Positions 27,296 to 35,346 of a DNA stretch of 47,581 bases are shown piece by piece. The position numbers and the translations under genes are program-made. The stretch is taken from contig JAEELJ010000078.1 of the NCBI GenBank assembly GCA_016288855.1, positions 1-47,581 of the forward strand. Direction: 5' to 3'. The notes beneath the pieces are model-generated. The model searched no databases. It worked only from the letters and a program-made list of their open reading frames with translations, and had not been told where the DNA came from. This stretch comes from Acholeplasmatales bacterium. GTDB taxonomy: Bacteria > Bacillota_I > Bacilli_A > Acholeplasmatales > Anaeroplasmataceae. Numbering within the stretch: the first letter of the stretch is position 1; each line of letters opens with the position of its first letter.

Positions 27296-27919
27296 CCCTT
27301 TTCCTTTACAATATTCTTTTAATTTACATCCTTCACATAAAGGAGATATTGCCTTACAATAATATCTTCCAAATAATAAGAATAGATGATGTGCTAAAAT
27401 CCATTCTTCTTTTGGTATATATTTTTTTAAAGCCTCTTCTGCCTCTTTAACAGAAGCACTAAATTTAACATAGCCTAATCTTTTTGACATTCTTAATAAA
27501 TGTGTATCAATAGGTAACGCAGGGATATTAAAGCCTAATGCTAAAACAACACTTGCGGTTTTATGCCCAACACCATCTAAGCTTTCTAAATCTTTAAAAT
27601 TAGATGGAACCTCACCATCAAATTTTTCTACTAATGACTTTGACATACTAATTAAATTAGTAGCCTTATTCTTACTAAATCCTAAGGAATGAATTATATC
27701 AATTACATCATCTATCAAAGCATTAGATAAAGATTTTGCATTAGGATATTTTTGAAATAATATAGGTGTAACCTCATTAACTCTTTTATCTGTTGTTTGT
27801 GCTGATAATGAAACAGCACATAAAAGCTCAAAATTATTTTTAAAATCTAATTCAGGCTTTGGATTTGTAATTATAGTTTTTAATATATTTACTATTTCTT
27901 CTGATCTTTTCTTATTCAT
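27287..27919 (-). CDS. nth: Endonuclease III (base-excision repair)
   Basis: A 210-residue DNA glycosylase/AP lyase acting on oxidised pyrimidines. The helix-hairpin-helix LESLDGVGHKTASVV carries catalytic Lys120. The catalytic Asp138 is in LPIDTHLLR. The four cysteines of the 4Fe-4S cluster are complete (188, 195, 198, 204; spacing C-6-C-2-C-5-C). It follows dnaD with a TAATG overlap, the same dnaD-nth order as in B. subtilis, and ends in a strong terminator. Confidence 0.96.
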   Translation of the reverse strand: MNKKRSEEIVNILKTIITNPKPELDFKNNFELLCAVSLSAQTTDKRVNEVTPILFQKYPNAKSLSNALIDDVIDIIHSLGFSKNKATNLISMSKSLVEKFDGEVPSNFKDLESLDGVGHKTASVVLALGFNIPALPIDTHLLRMSKRLGYVKFSASVKEAEEALKKYIPKEEWILAHHLFLLFGRYYCKAISPLCEGCKLKEYCKGKGKH

Positions 27920-28524
27920 TATTTTATCTTAGACATAAAGTCTGAAATCATCTTGTTGTTCTTTTTAGGCTTTGGAGCCTCTTCCTTTGGAATTGCAAGC
28001 TCTTGTGCAATAATCTTAACAGTTATTCTTCCCTTTTTAGATTCTAGTGATGTAATAACCTCTTTAAAATCATTTACTGTATATTTATCCTCATTAACTA
28101 AAGTTGTTATTATATCAAGCTCTGATGAGGATAATACTCTATTTATCTTATCCTGTACTAATGATGTAATAGTATAGATATCAGAATCTGATTCACTTAA
28201 TGTATTATTTAAAATATCCTTTGAATGATTAAAGAATCCATCTATTGATATAGCTTCATAGCTTCTTCCATCTGATTCCTTTAAGAAGATAGAATAATAT
28301 TTTTTTGTTAAAAGCTTAGATAATGATTCAGCAACCTCTTCTTTAGGTAATAATACCTTATCTTGAATTGAATCCATAGAAATAGAATCTTGATCCTTTG
28401 CATATGATTCTAAAAGTGATATTAAAACAATAGTTTCATTAGGAGTAAGCCCTAATTTCTTTTGGTTATCAATTATGAATTTTTTATAATCAAAATAGCC
28501 TTCTAAATATAGCTTTTTAAGCAT
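27919..28524 (-). CDS. dnaD: DnaD-like replication initiation protein
   Basis: A 201-residue protein. The N-terminal part (LGLTPNETIVLISLLESYAK) fits the DnaD winged-helix region. The part around LSSSELDIITTLVNEDKYTVNDFKEVI fits the DnaB_2/DnaD C-terminal domain, though the final motif is weak. DnaD acts in helicase loading at the origin and in primosome restart. The identification is helped by the dnaD-nth order known from Bacillus. The C-terminus is basic (KPKKNNK), likely DNA-binding. Confidence 0.82.
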   Translation of the reverse strand: MLKKLYLEGYFDYKKFIIDNQKKLGLTPNETIVLISLLESYAKDQDSISMDSIQDKVLLPKEEVAESLSKLLTKKYYSIFLKESDGRSYEAISIDGFFNHSKDILNNTLSESDSDIYTITSLVQDKINRVLSSSELDIITTLVNEDKYTVNDFKEVITSLESKKGRITVKIIAQELAIPKEEAPKPKKNNKMISDFMSKIK

Positions 28525-28537
28525 TTTAAATCCCCCT

Positions 28538-29206
28538 TTATAAAATTGCTTCCTTTCCTAATGCATCTCTTGCAGCATTTTGTTCGGCTTGTTTTTTAGA
28601 TTTACCAGTACCAACACCCATTTTTATATCATCCATATAAACAGTAGCTTCAAATAGCTTATCGTTTGCTGGACCTAAATCCTTTGTAATTTCATATCTA
28701 ATACTTCTTTTTTCACTTTGAAGTTTTTCTTGTAATAAGCTCTTATAATCCTTATTTTTTAAAGCTTCATCTAAATATGGAATAAAATGCTCTTCTACAA
28801 CCTTATTAGCATGTCGAAAATCAGAATCTAAGAATACAGCACCAAGTACTGCTTCCATTGCATCTGCAATAATTGCAGGTCTATTTCTTCCACCTGATGA
28901 TTCTTCACCATTACCTAAAAATAAATATTTAGGTAGATTTAATTTCTTTGCATAAATATCTAATGCAGGCTCACATACAGCCTTTGCTCTTTGCTTAGTT
29001 AAAACACCTTCATCTAAGGAAATAACATTGTATAAATACTTACTCATTGCAAGTTCTAGTACAGCATCTCCTAAGAATTCCATTCTTTCATTATATTCGC
29101 AATTGTGCTCATTACCATAAGATGAATGAGTCAAAGCTACCTGTAGTAATTTTTTATTATTAAATTTATAACCTAATGCTTTTTCAAATTCATCTAAATT
29201 ATTCAT
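28538..29206 (-). CDS. rnc: Ribonuclease III
   Basis: A 222-residue enzyme that cuts double-stranded RNA in rRNA processing and antisense decay. The signature NERMEFLGDAVL (39-50) carries the catalytic acidic residues. A double-stranded RNA binding domain fills the last 70 residues (SLLQEKLQSEKRSIRYEI, ending GKSKKQAEQNAARDAL). plsX lies 6 bases upstream. In most Bacillota acpP lies between plsX and rnc and smc follows; neither is here. Confidence 0.97.
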   Translation of the reverse strand: MNNLDEFEKALGYKFNNKKLLQVALTHSSYGNEHNCEYNERMEFLGDAVLELAMSKYLYNVISLDEGVLTKQRAKAVCEPALDIYAKKLNLPKYLFLGNGEESSGGRNRPAIIADAMEAVLGAVFLDSDFRHANKVVEEHFIPYLDEALKNKDYKSLLQEKLQSEKRSIRYEITKDLGPANDKLFEATVYMDDIKMGVGTGKSKKQAEQNAARDALGKEAIL

Positions 29207-29212
29207 ATGATA

Positions 29213-30244
29213 CTAAGCCTCGTTTTCTTTGTTAGCTTCTTCAACTATTTCAATATTTTCTGGTAACTTTTCCATTACCTTTTCAATTATATTAGCACTA
29301 ACCATTGTTCTTGCTTGCTTAATTGCATTCATTATTGCATAAGCATTTGAGTTACCATGTGCTTTAACAATATTTGAATCAACACCAAATATCATTGCAC
29401 CACCAACCTCAGAAGATGAAACCTTCTTAATTACACCCTTTAAGGTTTTCTTCATAAATAAGTAACCAATCTTTGCCATGAAGCTTGATTTAATGCCATC
29501 CTTTAGCATTCCACCAAATGCTTTTAGTGTACCTTCTGCTGTCTTTAAAGCAATGTTTCCACCATAACCTTCTGCAACAACAATATCAACTGGACAATCA
29601 AGTAATTGATCTCCTTCAACATTGCCATAGAAGTTAATACCATTTAATTCCTTAAGGTAATCATATACTTCTTTATCTAATAATCTTCCCTTACCTGGTT
29701 CAGATCCAATATTTAAATATCCAACCTTAGGATTATCAATTCCTAAAATTTCCTTTGCAGCAACTGTTGCAAATATTGCAAACTGACCAATATGCTCAGG
29801 CTTTAATTCAACGTTTGCTCCAACATCTAGCATTAATCTTGGATTACCATCTCTATTAGGTAATAATGGGCATAATGCTACACGCTCAATCTTAGGTAAT
29901 CTTTTTACAATAATATGGGCTGCCATTACAACTGCCTGTGTAGGACCTGATGTGACAACTGCATCAACCTCTTTAGTTTTTGCACCAGTCATAGCCTTTA
30001 CTAATGAAGTTTCTTTTCCTTTTCTAACAGCTCTAAATGGATCTTCTTCACCCATTGAAATTGTATCCTTTGCATCTACAATAGTAATTCTTTCACTATT
30101 AGTTAATAAAGGCTTAATCTTAGCTTCATCACCATATAATACTATTTCTATATCTTTATATTTTTCTACTGCCATCATTGCGCCTGGAACAGTTGAATTA
30201 ACTCCAAAATCTCCACCATTTGCGTCTAAACCGATTTTAATCAT
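29213..30244 (-). CDS. plsX: Phosphate acyltransferase PlsX
   Basis: A 343-residue enzyme making acyl-phosphate from acyl-ACP, which PlsY then uses to acylate glycerol 3-phosphate. It opens with MIKIGLDANGGDFG, the family hallmark, and contains GEEDPFRAVRKGKETSLV and VVAEGYGGNIALKTAEG. The N-terminal start has AAAGGGAG-type spacing to ATG 30244. It lies with fakA, which makes acyl-phosphate from free fatty acids, so two routes to the same intermediate are encoded in one cluster. fapR, fabD and fabG, usual neighbours, are absent. Confidence 0.96.
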   Translation of the reverse strand: MIKIGLDANGGDFGVNSTVPGAMMAVEKYKDIEIVLYGDEAKIKPLLTNSERITIVDAKDTISMGEEDPFRAVRKGKETSLVKAMTGAKTKEVDAVVTSGPTQAVVMAAHIIVKRLPKIERVALCPLLPNRDGNPRLMLDVGANVELKPEHIGQFAIFATVAAKEILGIDNPKVGYLNIGSEPGKGRLLDKEVYDYLKELNGINFYGNVEGDQLLDCPVDIVVAEGYGGNIALKTAEGTLKAFGGMLKDGIKSSFMAKIGYLFMKKTLKGVIKKVSSSEVGGAMIFGVDSNIVKAHGNSNAYAIMNAIKQARTMVSANIIEKVMEKLPENIEIVEEANKENEA

Positions 30245-30303
30245 AAATTGACACTCCCTTTATTGTAGTACTTTTTTATTTTATCATTTTTAACATTATA
30301 AAA

Positions 30304-32298
30304 CTAGTTTATTTTACCATTTTGCTGATTATTTAATAAAACTATTTCATCATATAAAGAAGATTTAATACTTCCATCTATAAAAGATTTCAATATATTA
30401 TTTGCATCATTCTTTGCACATTCCCATATATTTCCATCATCAATTATTGATGAATATTCTAAATTAACAAATCCAGACTGAACATGACCAAAGAAATCCC
30501 CAGCCCCTCTTTCCTTAAAATCAATCTCGGAAATAGAGAATCCATCCTTATAATTTACTAATGCATTTAATCTTACATTATCTTCTTCATCACTCATTAA
30601 GCAGCAGTAGCCTTTTAAATTACCTCTTCCTACTCTACCTCTTAACTGATGTAGTACTGCAAGACCAAACATAGATGCATCAAATATAACTATAGTAGTT
30701 GCATTCTTATTATCAATACCAACCTCAATTACAGTTGTTGCAATAAGACAATCAATCTCACCATTTCTAAAGCGAAGCATTATATCATCCTTTTCTTTAG
30801 CTTTCATCTTACCAGTTATTATTTGACTTCTTATTCCATCTATTTCATCAATATATCTTTTAGCATCCAAAACAGTATGATGTTTAATATCATCATTACC
30901 TTGAATCAAAGGACATACAACATAGCATTGATGCTTTAGCTCCTTTTCTTTTTTAATGAATCCTAAAACTCCACCAAGCTTCTTATAAGGTATAATTTTA
31001 GTTTCAATCTCACTTCTACCTATAGGCATAGTTTTAATTGATGTAATATCTAAATCTCCAAATGAAGTTAATCCTAATGTTCTAGGAATAGGTGTTGCAG
31101 ACATATATAATGCATCAGCACCTTCATATTTCTTTAAAATTTTTGATCTTTGTTCAACACCAAACTTGTGCTGCTCATCAATCACCAAAAGACCTAAATT
31201 CTTAAATTTTAGCTTATCATTTAAAATCGAATGAGTTCCAATTAATATATCTATACTACCAAGCTTTAATCTTTGCAAAATATCATCATATTCACTCTTT
31301 TTTAAATCAGATGTCATTAATGCAATTCTAATTCCAAGCTTCTTAGAATATTCACTTAATCCTTTAAAATGCTGTTGAGCTAAAACTTGCGTTGGTGCAA
31401 GTATGATTGCTTGCATACCACAAGAAACCTCAAATATTGCTGAATAGAATGCAACAATAGTTTTCCCACATCCAACATCACCTTGTATTAATCTATTCAT
31501 TACAACATTATTTAATATATCATTTCTACAATCATTTATTGCAGTCAACTGATCACTTGTTAAATCAAATGGTAGCATTGATAAAAATCTATCATGATAA
31601 TCATTATTTAAAACTCTTTTTTCTTTTTTAGTTCTTAATATATTTTCTTTAAGCATTCTTAATCTTAAAGAATACCAAAACATCTCTTCATATTTTCTTC
31701 TTCTCATTACCTCTTTAATATCATTTTTAGTAACTGGGAAATGAGATAAATATAAGTATCTATCTAATGTTAATAATTTATATTTAGATAATAATTCAGT
31801 TGGTAAAGTTTCTTCTAATCTTATATTACTTTTAAATATTTCTTTTATTATATTTTGATAATTCTTATTTTGAATTCCTTTAAGATTATAATTAACATCA
31901 ACTGAATCAGAAATATATTCAAAAAATATTTTTTCTATATGGAATTCCTTTTTCATTTTATTATATCTTCCATATAATGATATTTCATTTCCTTCATGAA
32001 GCTTAAATCTTAAATAATCCATCCCAAAATATAAGCATTTTAATTTATATCCATAAGCATTGATATAAAAAATTATTGCGTTAACACCAGAAGGCATTTT
32101 AATAAAATATGGAGAAGATATAACATTACCTTTAATTAAAGATTTTAAATCAGTATCAAAATAATTTTTATTTTCTTCATAAATTATATATTCCTCTGGA
32201 AAATGGTAAAGGACGTCATGAATAGTATTAATATTTTCTTTTTCTAATGCTTCTAATGTTTTTTTCCCAATTCCTTTTACTTCTAAAAGACTATTCAT
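30304..32298 (-). CDS. recG: ATP-dependent DNA helicase RecG
   Basis: A 664-residue branched-DNA helicase for stalled forks. An N-terminal wedge/OB domain (residues about 45-130) is followed by the helicase core with Walker A GDVGCGKT (273-280), the APTQVLAQQH motif, a DEQH box in VIDEQHKFG and HQLRGRVGRG. It is slightly shorter than the usual 680-690 residues. AAGGAGGTC precedes the start. An intrinsic terminator lies only about 20 bases upstream, so part of its expression must come from read-through or an unseen promoter. Confidence 0.97.
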   Translation of the reverse strand: MNSLLEVKGIGKKTLEALEKENINTIHDVLYHFPEEYIIYEENKNYFDTDLKSLIKGNVISSPYFIKMPSGVNAIIFYINAYGYKLKCLYFGMDYLRFKLHEGNEISLYGRYNKMKKEFHIEKIFFEYISDSVDVNYNLKGIQNKNYQNIIKEIFKSNIRLEETLPTELLSKYKLLTLDRYLYLSHFPVTKNDIKEVMRRRKYEEMFWYSLRLRMLKENILRTKKEKRVLNNDYHDRFLSMLPFDLTSDQLTAINDCRNDILNNVVMNRLIQGDVGCGKTIVAFYSAIFEVSCGMQAIILAPTQVLAQQHFKGLSEYSKKLGIRIALMTSDLKKSEYDDILQRLKLGSIDILIGTHSILNDKLKFKNLGLLVIDEQHKFGVEQRSKILKKYEGADALYMSATPIPRTLGLTSFGDLDITSIKTMPIGRSEIETKIIPYKKLGGVLGFIKKEKELKHQCYVVCPLIQGNDDIKHHTVLDAKRYIDEIDGIRSQIITGKMKAKEKDDIMLRFRNGEIDCLIATTVIEVGIDNKNATTIVIFDASMFGLAVLHQLRGRVGRGNLKGYCCLMSDEEDNVRLNALVNYKDGFSISEIDFKERGAGDFFGHVQSGFVNLEYSSIIDDGNIWECAKNDANNILKSFIDGSIKSSLYDEIVLLNNQQNGKIN

Positions 32299-32318
32299 AA
32301 AAAGACCTCCTTTTTGAA

Positions 32319-32348
32319 TTAAAAATGGTTGGACTTGCCAACCATTTT
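32319..32348 (-). terminator. Intrinsic terminator between fakA and recG
   Basis: AAAATGGTTGG (32322-32332) pairs perfectly with CCAACCATTTT (32338-32348) around a 5-base loop, and TTAATTC follows on the minus strand with T-rich arm ends. recG begins about 20 bases beyond. Confidence 0.82.
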
Positions 32349-32365
32349 AGTTAATTAATATATTT

Positions 32366-33982
32366 TTATTCTACAGCAATAATGTATGAATAAATATCTT
32401 GCTGACCTGGAATGATTTCTACATCAAGGTTTTCATTAATTGATAATGCAATTTCTTCTAAAGCGTCTGCTTCCTCTTCAATAATATCCTTACCATAGAA
32501 GATAGTAACAACTTCAGAATCTTCATTAATAATCTTTTCAAGTAAGCTTCTTAAAGCGTCACTCTTTTCCTTTGTAGATACAACAATTTCACCATCAGTA
32601 ATACCCATGTAGTCACCAGCAGTAATCTTTACACCACCGATTTCAGTATCACGAATTGAATATGTAACCTCACCAGATGTAACAGATTCAATTTCAGCTT
32701 CCATTGTAGCAATGTTTTCTTCCATTGTTGCTTCAGAATTGTAACCAACTAAAGCAGCATAGCCCTGTGCAATTGTCTTAGCCTTTAATACAGAAACCTT
32801 AGTTCCTGATACTAAGCCTGCAGCTTGGTTAGCAGCCATGATTACATTACCATTGTTTGGAATGATAATAACATTCTTTGCATTACAAGCTTCAATAGCC
32901 TTAACGAAAGATTCAGTAGATGGGTTCATAGTTTGACCACCTTCAATAACGTAGTCAACACCCATTTCCTTAAATGTATTAATAATACCTTCACCGAAGC
33001 ATACAGAAACTAACGCAAAGTTCTTCTTTGGAGCTTCTTCCTTCTTAGCTTCAGGCTTCTTATACTTTAAGTTCTTAATTGTGATTTCAGTGAATTCACC
33101 TTGCTTTTGAGAAATTTCTAAAGCACGGCCTGGTCTATCTGTAGTAACAGATACAACAACTTCATTATCGTTTCTCTTTAAAGATAGCTTATCGCCAAGT
33201 AATGATAATGCAGCGCCTAAAACTTTTGCTTCAAATGCATCAGGCTTATTTAAAGATAAAGAGAATTCCATTTGATACATATATCCTGTATCAGTTGCTG
33301 TCATCTCTTCTTCAGTCTTTTCTTCTACATCAGTATTTTCTTCAACAAGATCTAAAATTTCACCCTTTAAGGCAAGTAGCATACCTTCAACAATCTTAAC
33401 GAAGCCAGCTCCACCAGAGTCTAATACTCCAGCTTCCTTTAATACTGGTAATAAGTTTGGAGTGTTCTCTAAAGCCTTATTAGCTTCCTTAGTATAATCC
33501 TCCATAAATGAAATTATATCTTCATATGACTTATTTTCTGTATTTTCAATTGCTTCTCTAATGACTGTAAGAATAGTACCTTCAACAGGCTTCATAACTG
33601 CCTTATAAGCAATTTCTCTACCTGAATCTAAGCACTTAATAAAATCCTGTAATGATAATTTATTTTCTTGTAATTCTAATGATTTAATTCCAACAAATAA
33701 TCCTCTAAAGAATTGTGATAGGATAACACCTGAGTTTCCTCTTGCACCCATTAAGCATCCTCTTGATAAAACCTTTGCGTTATCAACAATTGAAGATGAT
33801 TCACAATTTTCTAATTCTCTTACACCCGAAGTAACAGTCATTGACATATTTGTACCAGTATCTCCATCTGGAACTGGGAATACATTAAACATGTCGACTT
33901 GTTGTCTATTATTCTTTAAGTTGATGGCACCATTAATAACCATCTTCTTAAATAGTTCAACGTCAATATAGCTTACACTCAT
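32366..33982 (-). CDS. fakA: Fatty acid kinase subunit A (DAK2/DegV-type, YloV)
   Basis: A 538-residue protein. The N-terminal DhaL-like kinase domain has NVFPVPDGDTGTNMSMT (PDGDTGTN at 38-45), whose aspartates bind Mg-ATP, and GARGNSGVILSQFFRG. A middle linker is rich in Glu, and the C-terminal domain (from about 320) resembles DegV-like folds. FakA phosphorylates fatty acids held by a FakB protein; no fakB is in the window. ATG 33982 has AGGAGG. The Asp23-family gene usually before it (yloU) is missing; instead an unusual leader of about 270 bases precedes it. Confidence 0.93.
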   Translation of the reverse strand: MSVSYIDVELFKKMVINGAINLKNNRQQVDMFNVFPVPDGDTGTNMSMTVTSGVRELENCESSSIVDNAKVLSRGCLMGARGNSGVILSQFFRGLFVGIKSLELQENKLSLQDFIKCLDSGREIAYKAVMKPVEGTILTVIREAIENTENKSYEDIISFMEDYTKEANKALENTPNLLPVLKEAGVLDSGGAGFVKIVEGMLLALKGEILDLVEENTDVEEKTEEEMTATDTGYMYQMEFSLSLNKPDAFEAKVLGAALSLLGDKLSLKRNDNEVVVSVTTDRPGRALEISQKQGEFTEITIKNLKYKKPEAKKEEAPKKNFALVSVCFGEGIINTFKEMGVDYVIEGGQTMNPSTESFVKAIEACNAKNVIIIPNNGNVIMAANQAAGLVSGTKVSVLKAKTIAQGYAALVGYNSEATMEENIATMEAEIESVTSGEVTYSIRDTEIGGVKITAGDYMGITDGEIVVSTKEKSDALRSLLEKIINEDSEVVTIFYGKDIIEEEADALEEIALSINENLDVEIIPGQQDIYSYIIAVE

Positions 33983-34106
33983 TGTATAAACCTCCTACAA
34001 TAATAACAATATAAATTTTTATATATGGTAAGTAGTTTTTCCTTCAACTACTTTTTATTTTTTATTAATAAAAATAAATGAATTTTTTGAAATAAAAATA
34101 AATTAC

Positions 34107-34232
34107 CTATAATTGATATAGATAGTTCATTGAATGGTTTTTTCTAAAGCCATCAAAACAAACACACACCATCACATCATCCTTTTTGCCGTTGTAATCA
34201 ACTTGGATAACCCCAAACTTCAAGTTAGCCAT
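34107..34232 (-). CDS. Possible 41-codon small ORF at the 5' end of the fakA transcript
   Basis: An ATG at 34230-34232 opens 41 codons ending in TAG at 34107-34109. The peptide begins MANLKFGVIQVDYNGKK and ends NYLYQL; it has alternating hydrophobic residues, as in a beta-hairpin, and no signal peptide. The stretch uses TTG, GGG, GGC and GTG codons more than neighbouring genes, and is much richer in G/C than the surrounding spacer. It begins about 20 bases after the start of the predicted fakA transcript, with no Shine-Dalgarno. I do not recognise the product. A structured RNA or a remnant of a lost gene are alternatives, and an open frame on the opposite strand (34134-34244) shows that openness alone is weak evidence. 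Confidence 0.3.
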   Translation of the reverse strand: MANLKFGVIQVDYNGKKDDVMVCVCFDGFRKNHSMNYLYQL

Positions 34233-34250
34233 AGCGGACACTAATAACGA
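34110..34250. other. Composition island in the fakA-rpmB intergenic region
   Basis: The spacer 33983-34426 is very AT-rich except for this stretch of about 140 bases, which is near 40% G/C by eye. It holds the 41-codon frame on the minus strand and a 36-codon frame on the plus strand, plus an AACTTG/CAAGTT inverted pair near 34198-34226. Between it and fakA a hairpin AAGTAGTT/AACTACTT lies near 34030, followed on the plus strand by a T-rich run. No known RNA family was recognised. Confidence 0.5.
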
Positions 34251-34258
34251 TTGTATTC

Positions 34259-34287
34259 AATATATCACTTTCTAAACAAAAAGTCAA
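34259..34287 (-). promoter_or_regulatory. Sigma-A promoter reading toward fakA
   Basis: TTGACT (complement of 34282-34287) and TATATT (complement of 34259-34264) are 17 bases apart. Transcription would begin near 34252, just before the 41-codon frame, giving fakA a leader of about 270 bases. A weaker promoter closer to fakA is possible. Confidence 0.75.
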
Positions 34288-34350
34288 ATTTTTTAAAAAC
34301 GTTTTACTATAAGTAAAAAGTAATATATATATTTAACATAAAATTTCCAC

Positions 34351-34379
34351 TTGAAATTGAATAAAAAAAAGTGTATACT
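34351..34379 (+). promoter_or_regulatory. Sigma-A promoter of rpmB
   Basis: TTGAAA (34351-34356) and TATACT (34374-34379) are separated by 17 bases. Transcription begins near 34386, about 40 bases before the start codon. Confidence 0.85.
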
Positions 34380-34426
34380 GAAAAGGCTGAGTATCAAAAC
34401 TCAAAAAGCAAACAGGAGGTTTATAT

Positions 34427-34615
34427 ATGGCAAAGTGCTATGTAACTGGTAAGACAACTGTTACCGGAAACAAAAGATCTCATGCTTTAAATGCTACTCG
34501 TCGTACTTGGAAGGCAAACTTACAAACAGTTCATATCAAGGACGAAAACGGAAACGTTAAGAAGGTTAAGGTTTCTGCTAGAGCATTAAAGAAGGGCAAC
34601 CTTGAAAGAGCTTAA
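34427..34615 (+). CDS. rpmB: Ribosomal protein L28 (bL28)
   Basis: A 62-residue L28, nearly the full length of the Bacillus protein. The N-terminus [22 protein letters not shown] and the end [15 protein letters not shown] match the family. It has only one cysteine, so it is the zinc-free form. AGGAGG (34414-34419) lies 7 bases before the start. It is transcribed alone, with its own promoter and terminator, and is the only plus-strand gene in a long minus-strand block. Confidence 0.97.
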   Translation: MAKCYVTGKTTVTGNKRSHALNATRRTWKANLQTVHIKDENGNVKKVKVSARALKKGNLERA

Positions 34616-34643
34616 TCTTAGTTCAAAAACAATTGTGCGATTT

Positions 34644-34667
34644 AACTGGCTTTAGCCAGTTTTTTTG
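34644..34667 (+). terminator. Intrinsic terminator of rpmB
   Basis: ACTGGCT (34645-34651) pairs with AGCCAGT (34654-34660), followed by a run of Ts ending at 34666. Confidence 0.9.
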
Positions 34668-34683
34668 CGCCATAAAAATATTA

Positions 34684-34703
34684 GGGTGGATTAAAATCCA
34701 CCC
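34684..34703 (-). terminator. Intrinsic terminator after rpe
   Basis: GGGTGGAT (34684-34691) pairs with ATCCACCC (34696-34703) around a 4-base loop. TAATATTTTT follows on the minus strand, and a T-run follows on the plus strand, so it may act both ways. Confidence 0.78.
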
Positions 34704-34707
34704 TTTT

Positions 34708-35346
34708 TTACATTTCTTGTAATTTCTTTAAATTTGCTATTTGGTCTTCTGCATTACATACAAAAGAACCTGATACTGCTAAATCTAAGTAATCCTTAAC
34801 CTGTGGTAATGTTTTATCATTTATACCACCATCAATATTAATTAGATAATTATATCCAAATTCTTCTTTTAATTCCTTTAGTCTCTTAGCCTTTTCAATT
34901 GAATTAGGCATAAACTTTTGCCCACCAAATCCTGGTTCAACAGACATAATTAAAACCATATCTAGATATGGTAATAATTCTTCTATTACCTTAACTGGAG
35001 TTTTAGGCTTAATTGATATACCAGCCTTAATACCATATGAATGAATTAAATCTATTACTTCCTTTGCATTACAATCAGCTTCAATATGGAATGTAATATA
35101 TTGGCTTCCTGCATCAACGAATTCCTTAATATAGTTTTGTGGGTGTCTTATCATAAGATGTGTATCAAAAGGCTTATCAGTAAGCTTTCTTAATGACTTA
35201 ACAAACGCAGGTCCTATAGAAATATTAGGAACAAATTCACCATCCATTATATCCATATGAACATAATCAGATGCCTTCATAACTTCGCCAACTGAATTTT
35301 TAAAATCTGAAAAATCAGCAGTTAAAATAGATAATGAAACTTTCAT
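34708..35346 (-). CDS. rpe: Ribulose-phosphate 3-epimerase
   Basis: A 212-residue TIM-barrel enzyme converting ribulose 5-phosphate to xylulose 5-phosphate. SLSILTADFSDF opens the barrel, YVHMDIMDGEFVPNISIGP carries metal-binding His and Asp, DTHLMIRHP carries another His, and LIMSVEPGFGGQKF and INIDGGIN complete the phosphate site. It overlaps the rsgA stop by 4 bases (ATGA). rsgA-rpe is a common Bacillota pair. Confidence 0.97.
   Translation of the reverse strand: MKVSLSILTADFSDFKNSVGEVMKASDYVHMDIMDGEFVPNISIGPAFVKSLRKLTDKPFDTHLMIRHPQNYIKEFVDAGSQYITFHIEADCNAKEVIDLIHSYGIKAGISIKPKTPVKVIEELLPYLDMVLIMSVEPGFGGQKFMPNSIEKAKRLKELKEEFGYNYLINIDGGINDKTLPQVKDYLDLAVSGSFVCNAEDQIANLKKLQEM

Noticed and set aside
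34134-34244. 36-codon plus-strand frame in the fakA-rpmB spacer
   Set aside because: It has no ribosome binding site and no plus-strand promoter upstream, and its Thr/His-rich middle looks like a shadow of the minus-strand frame.
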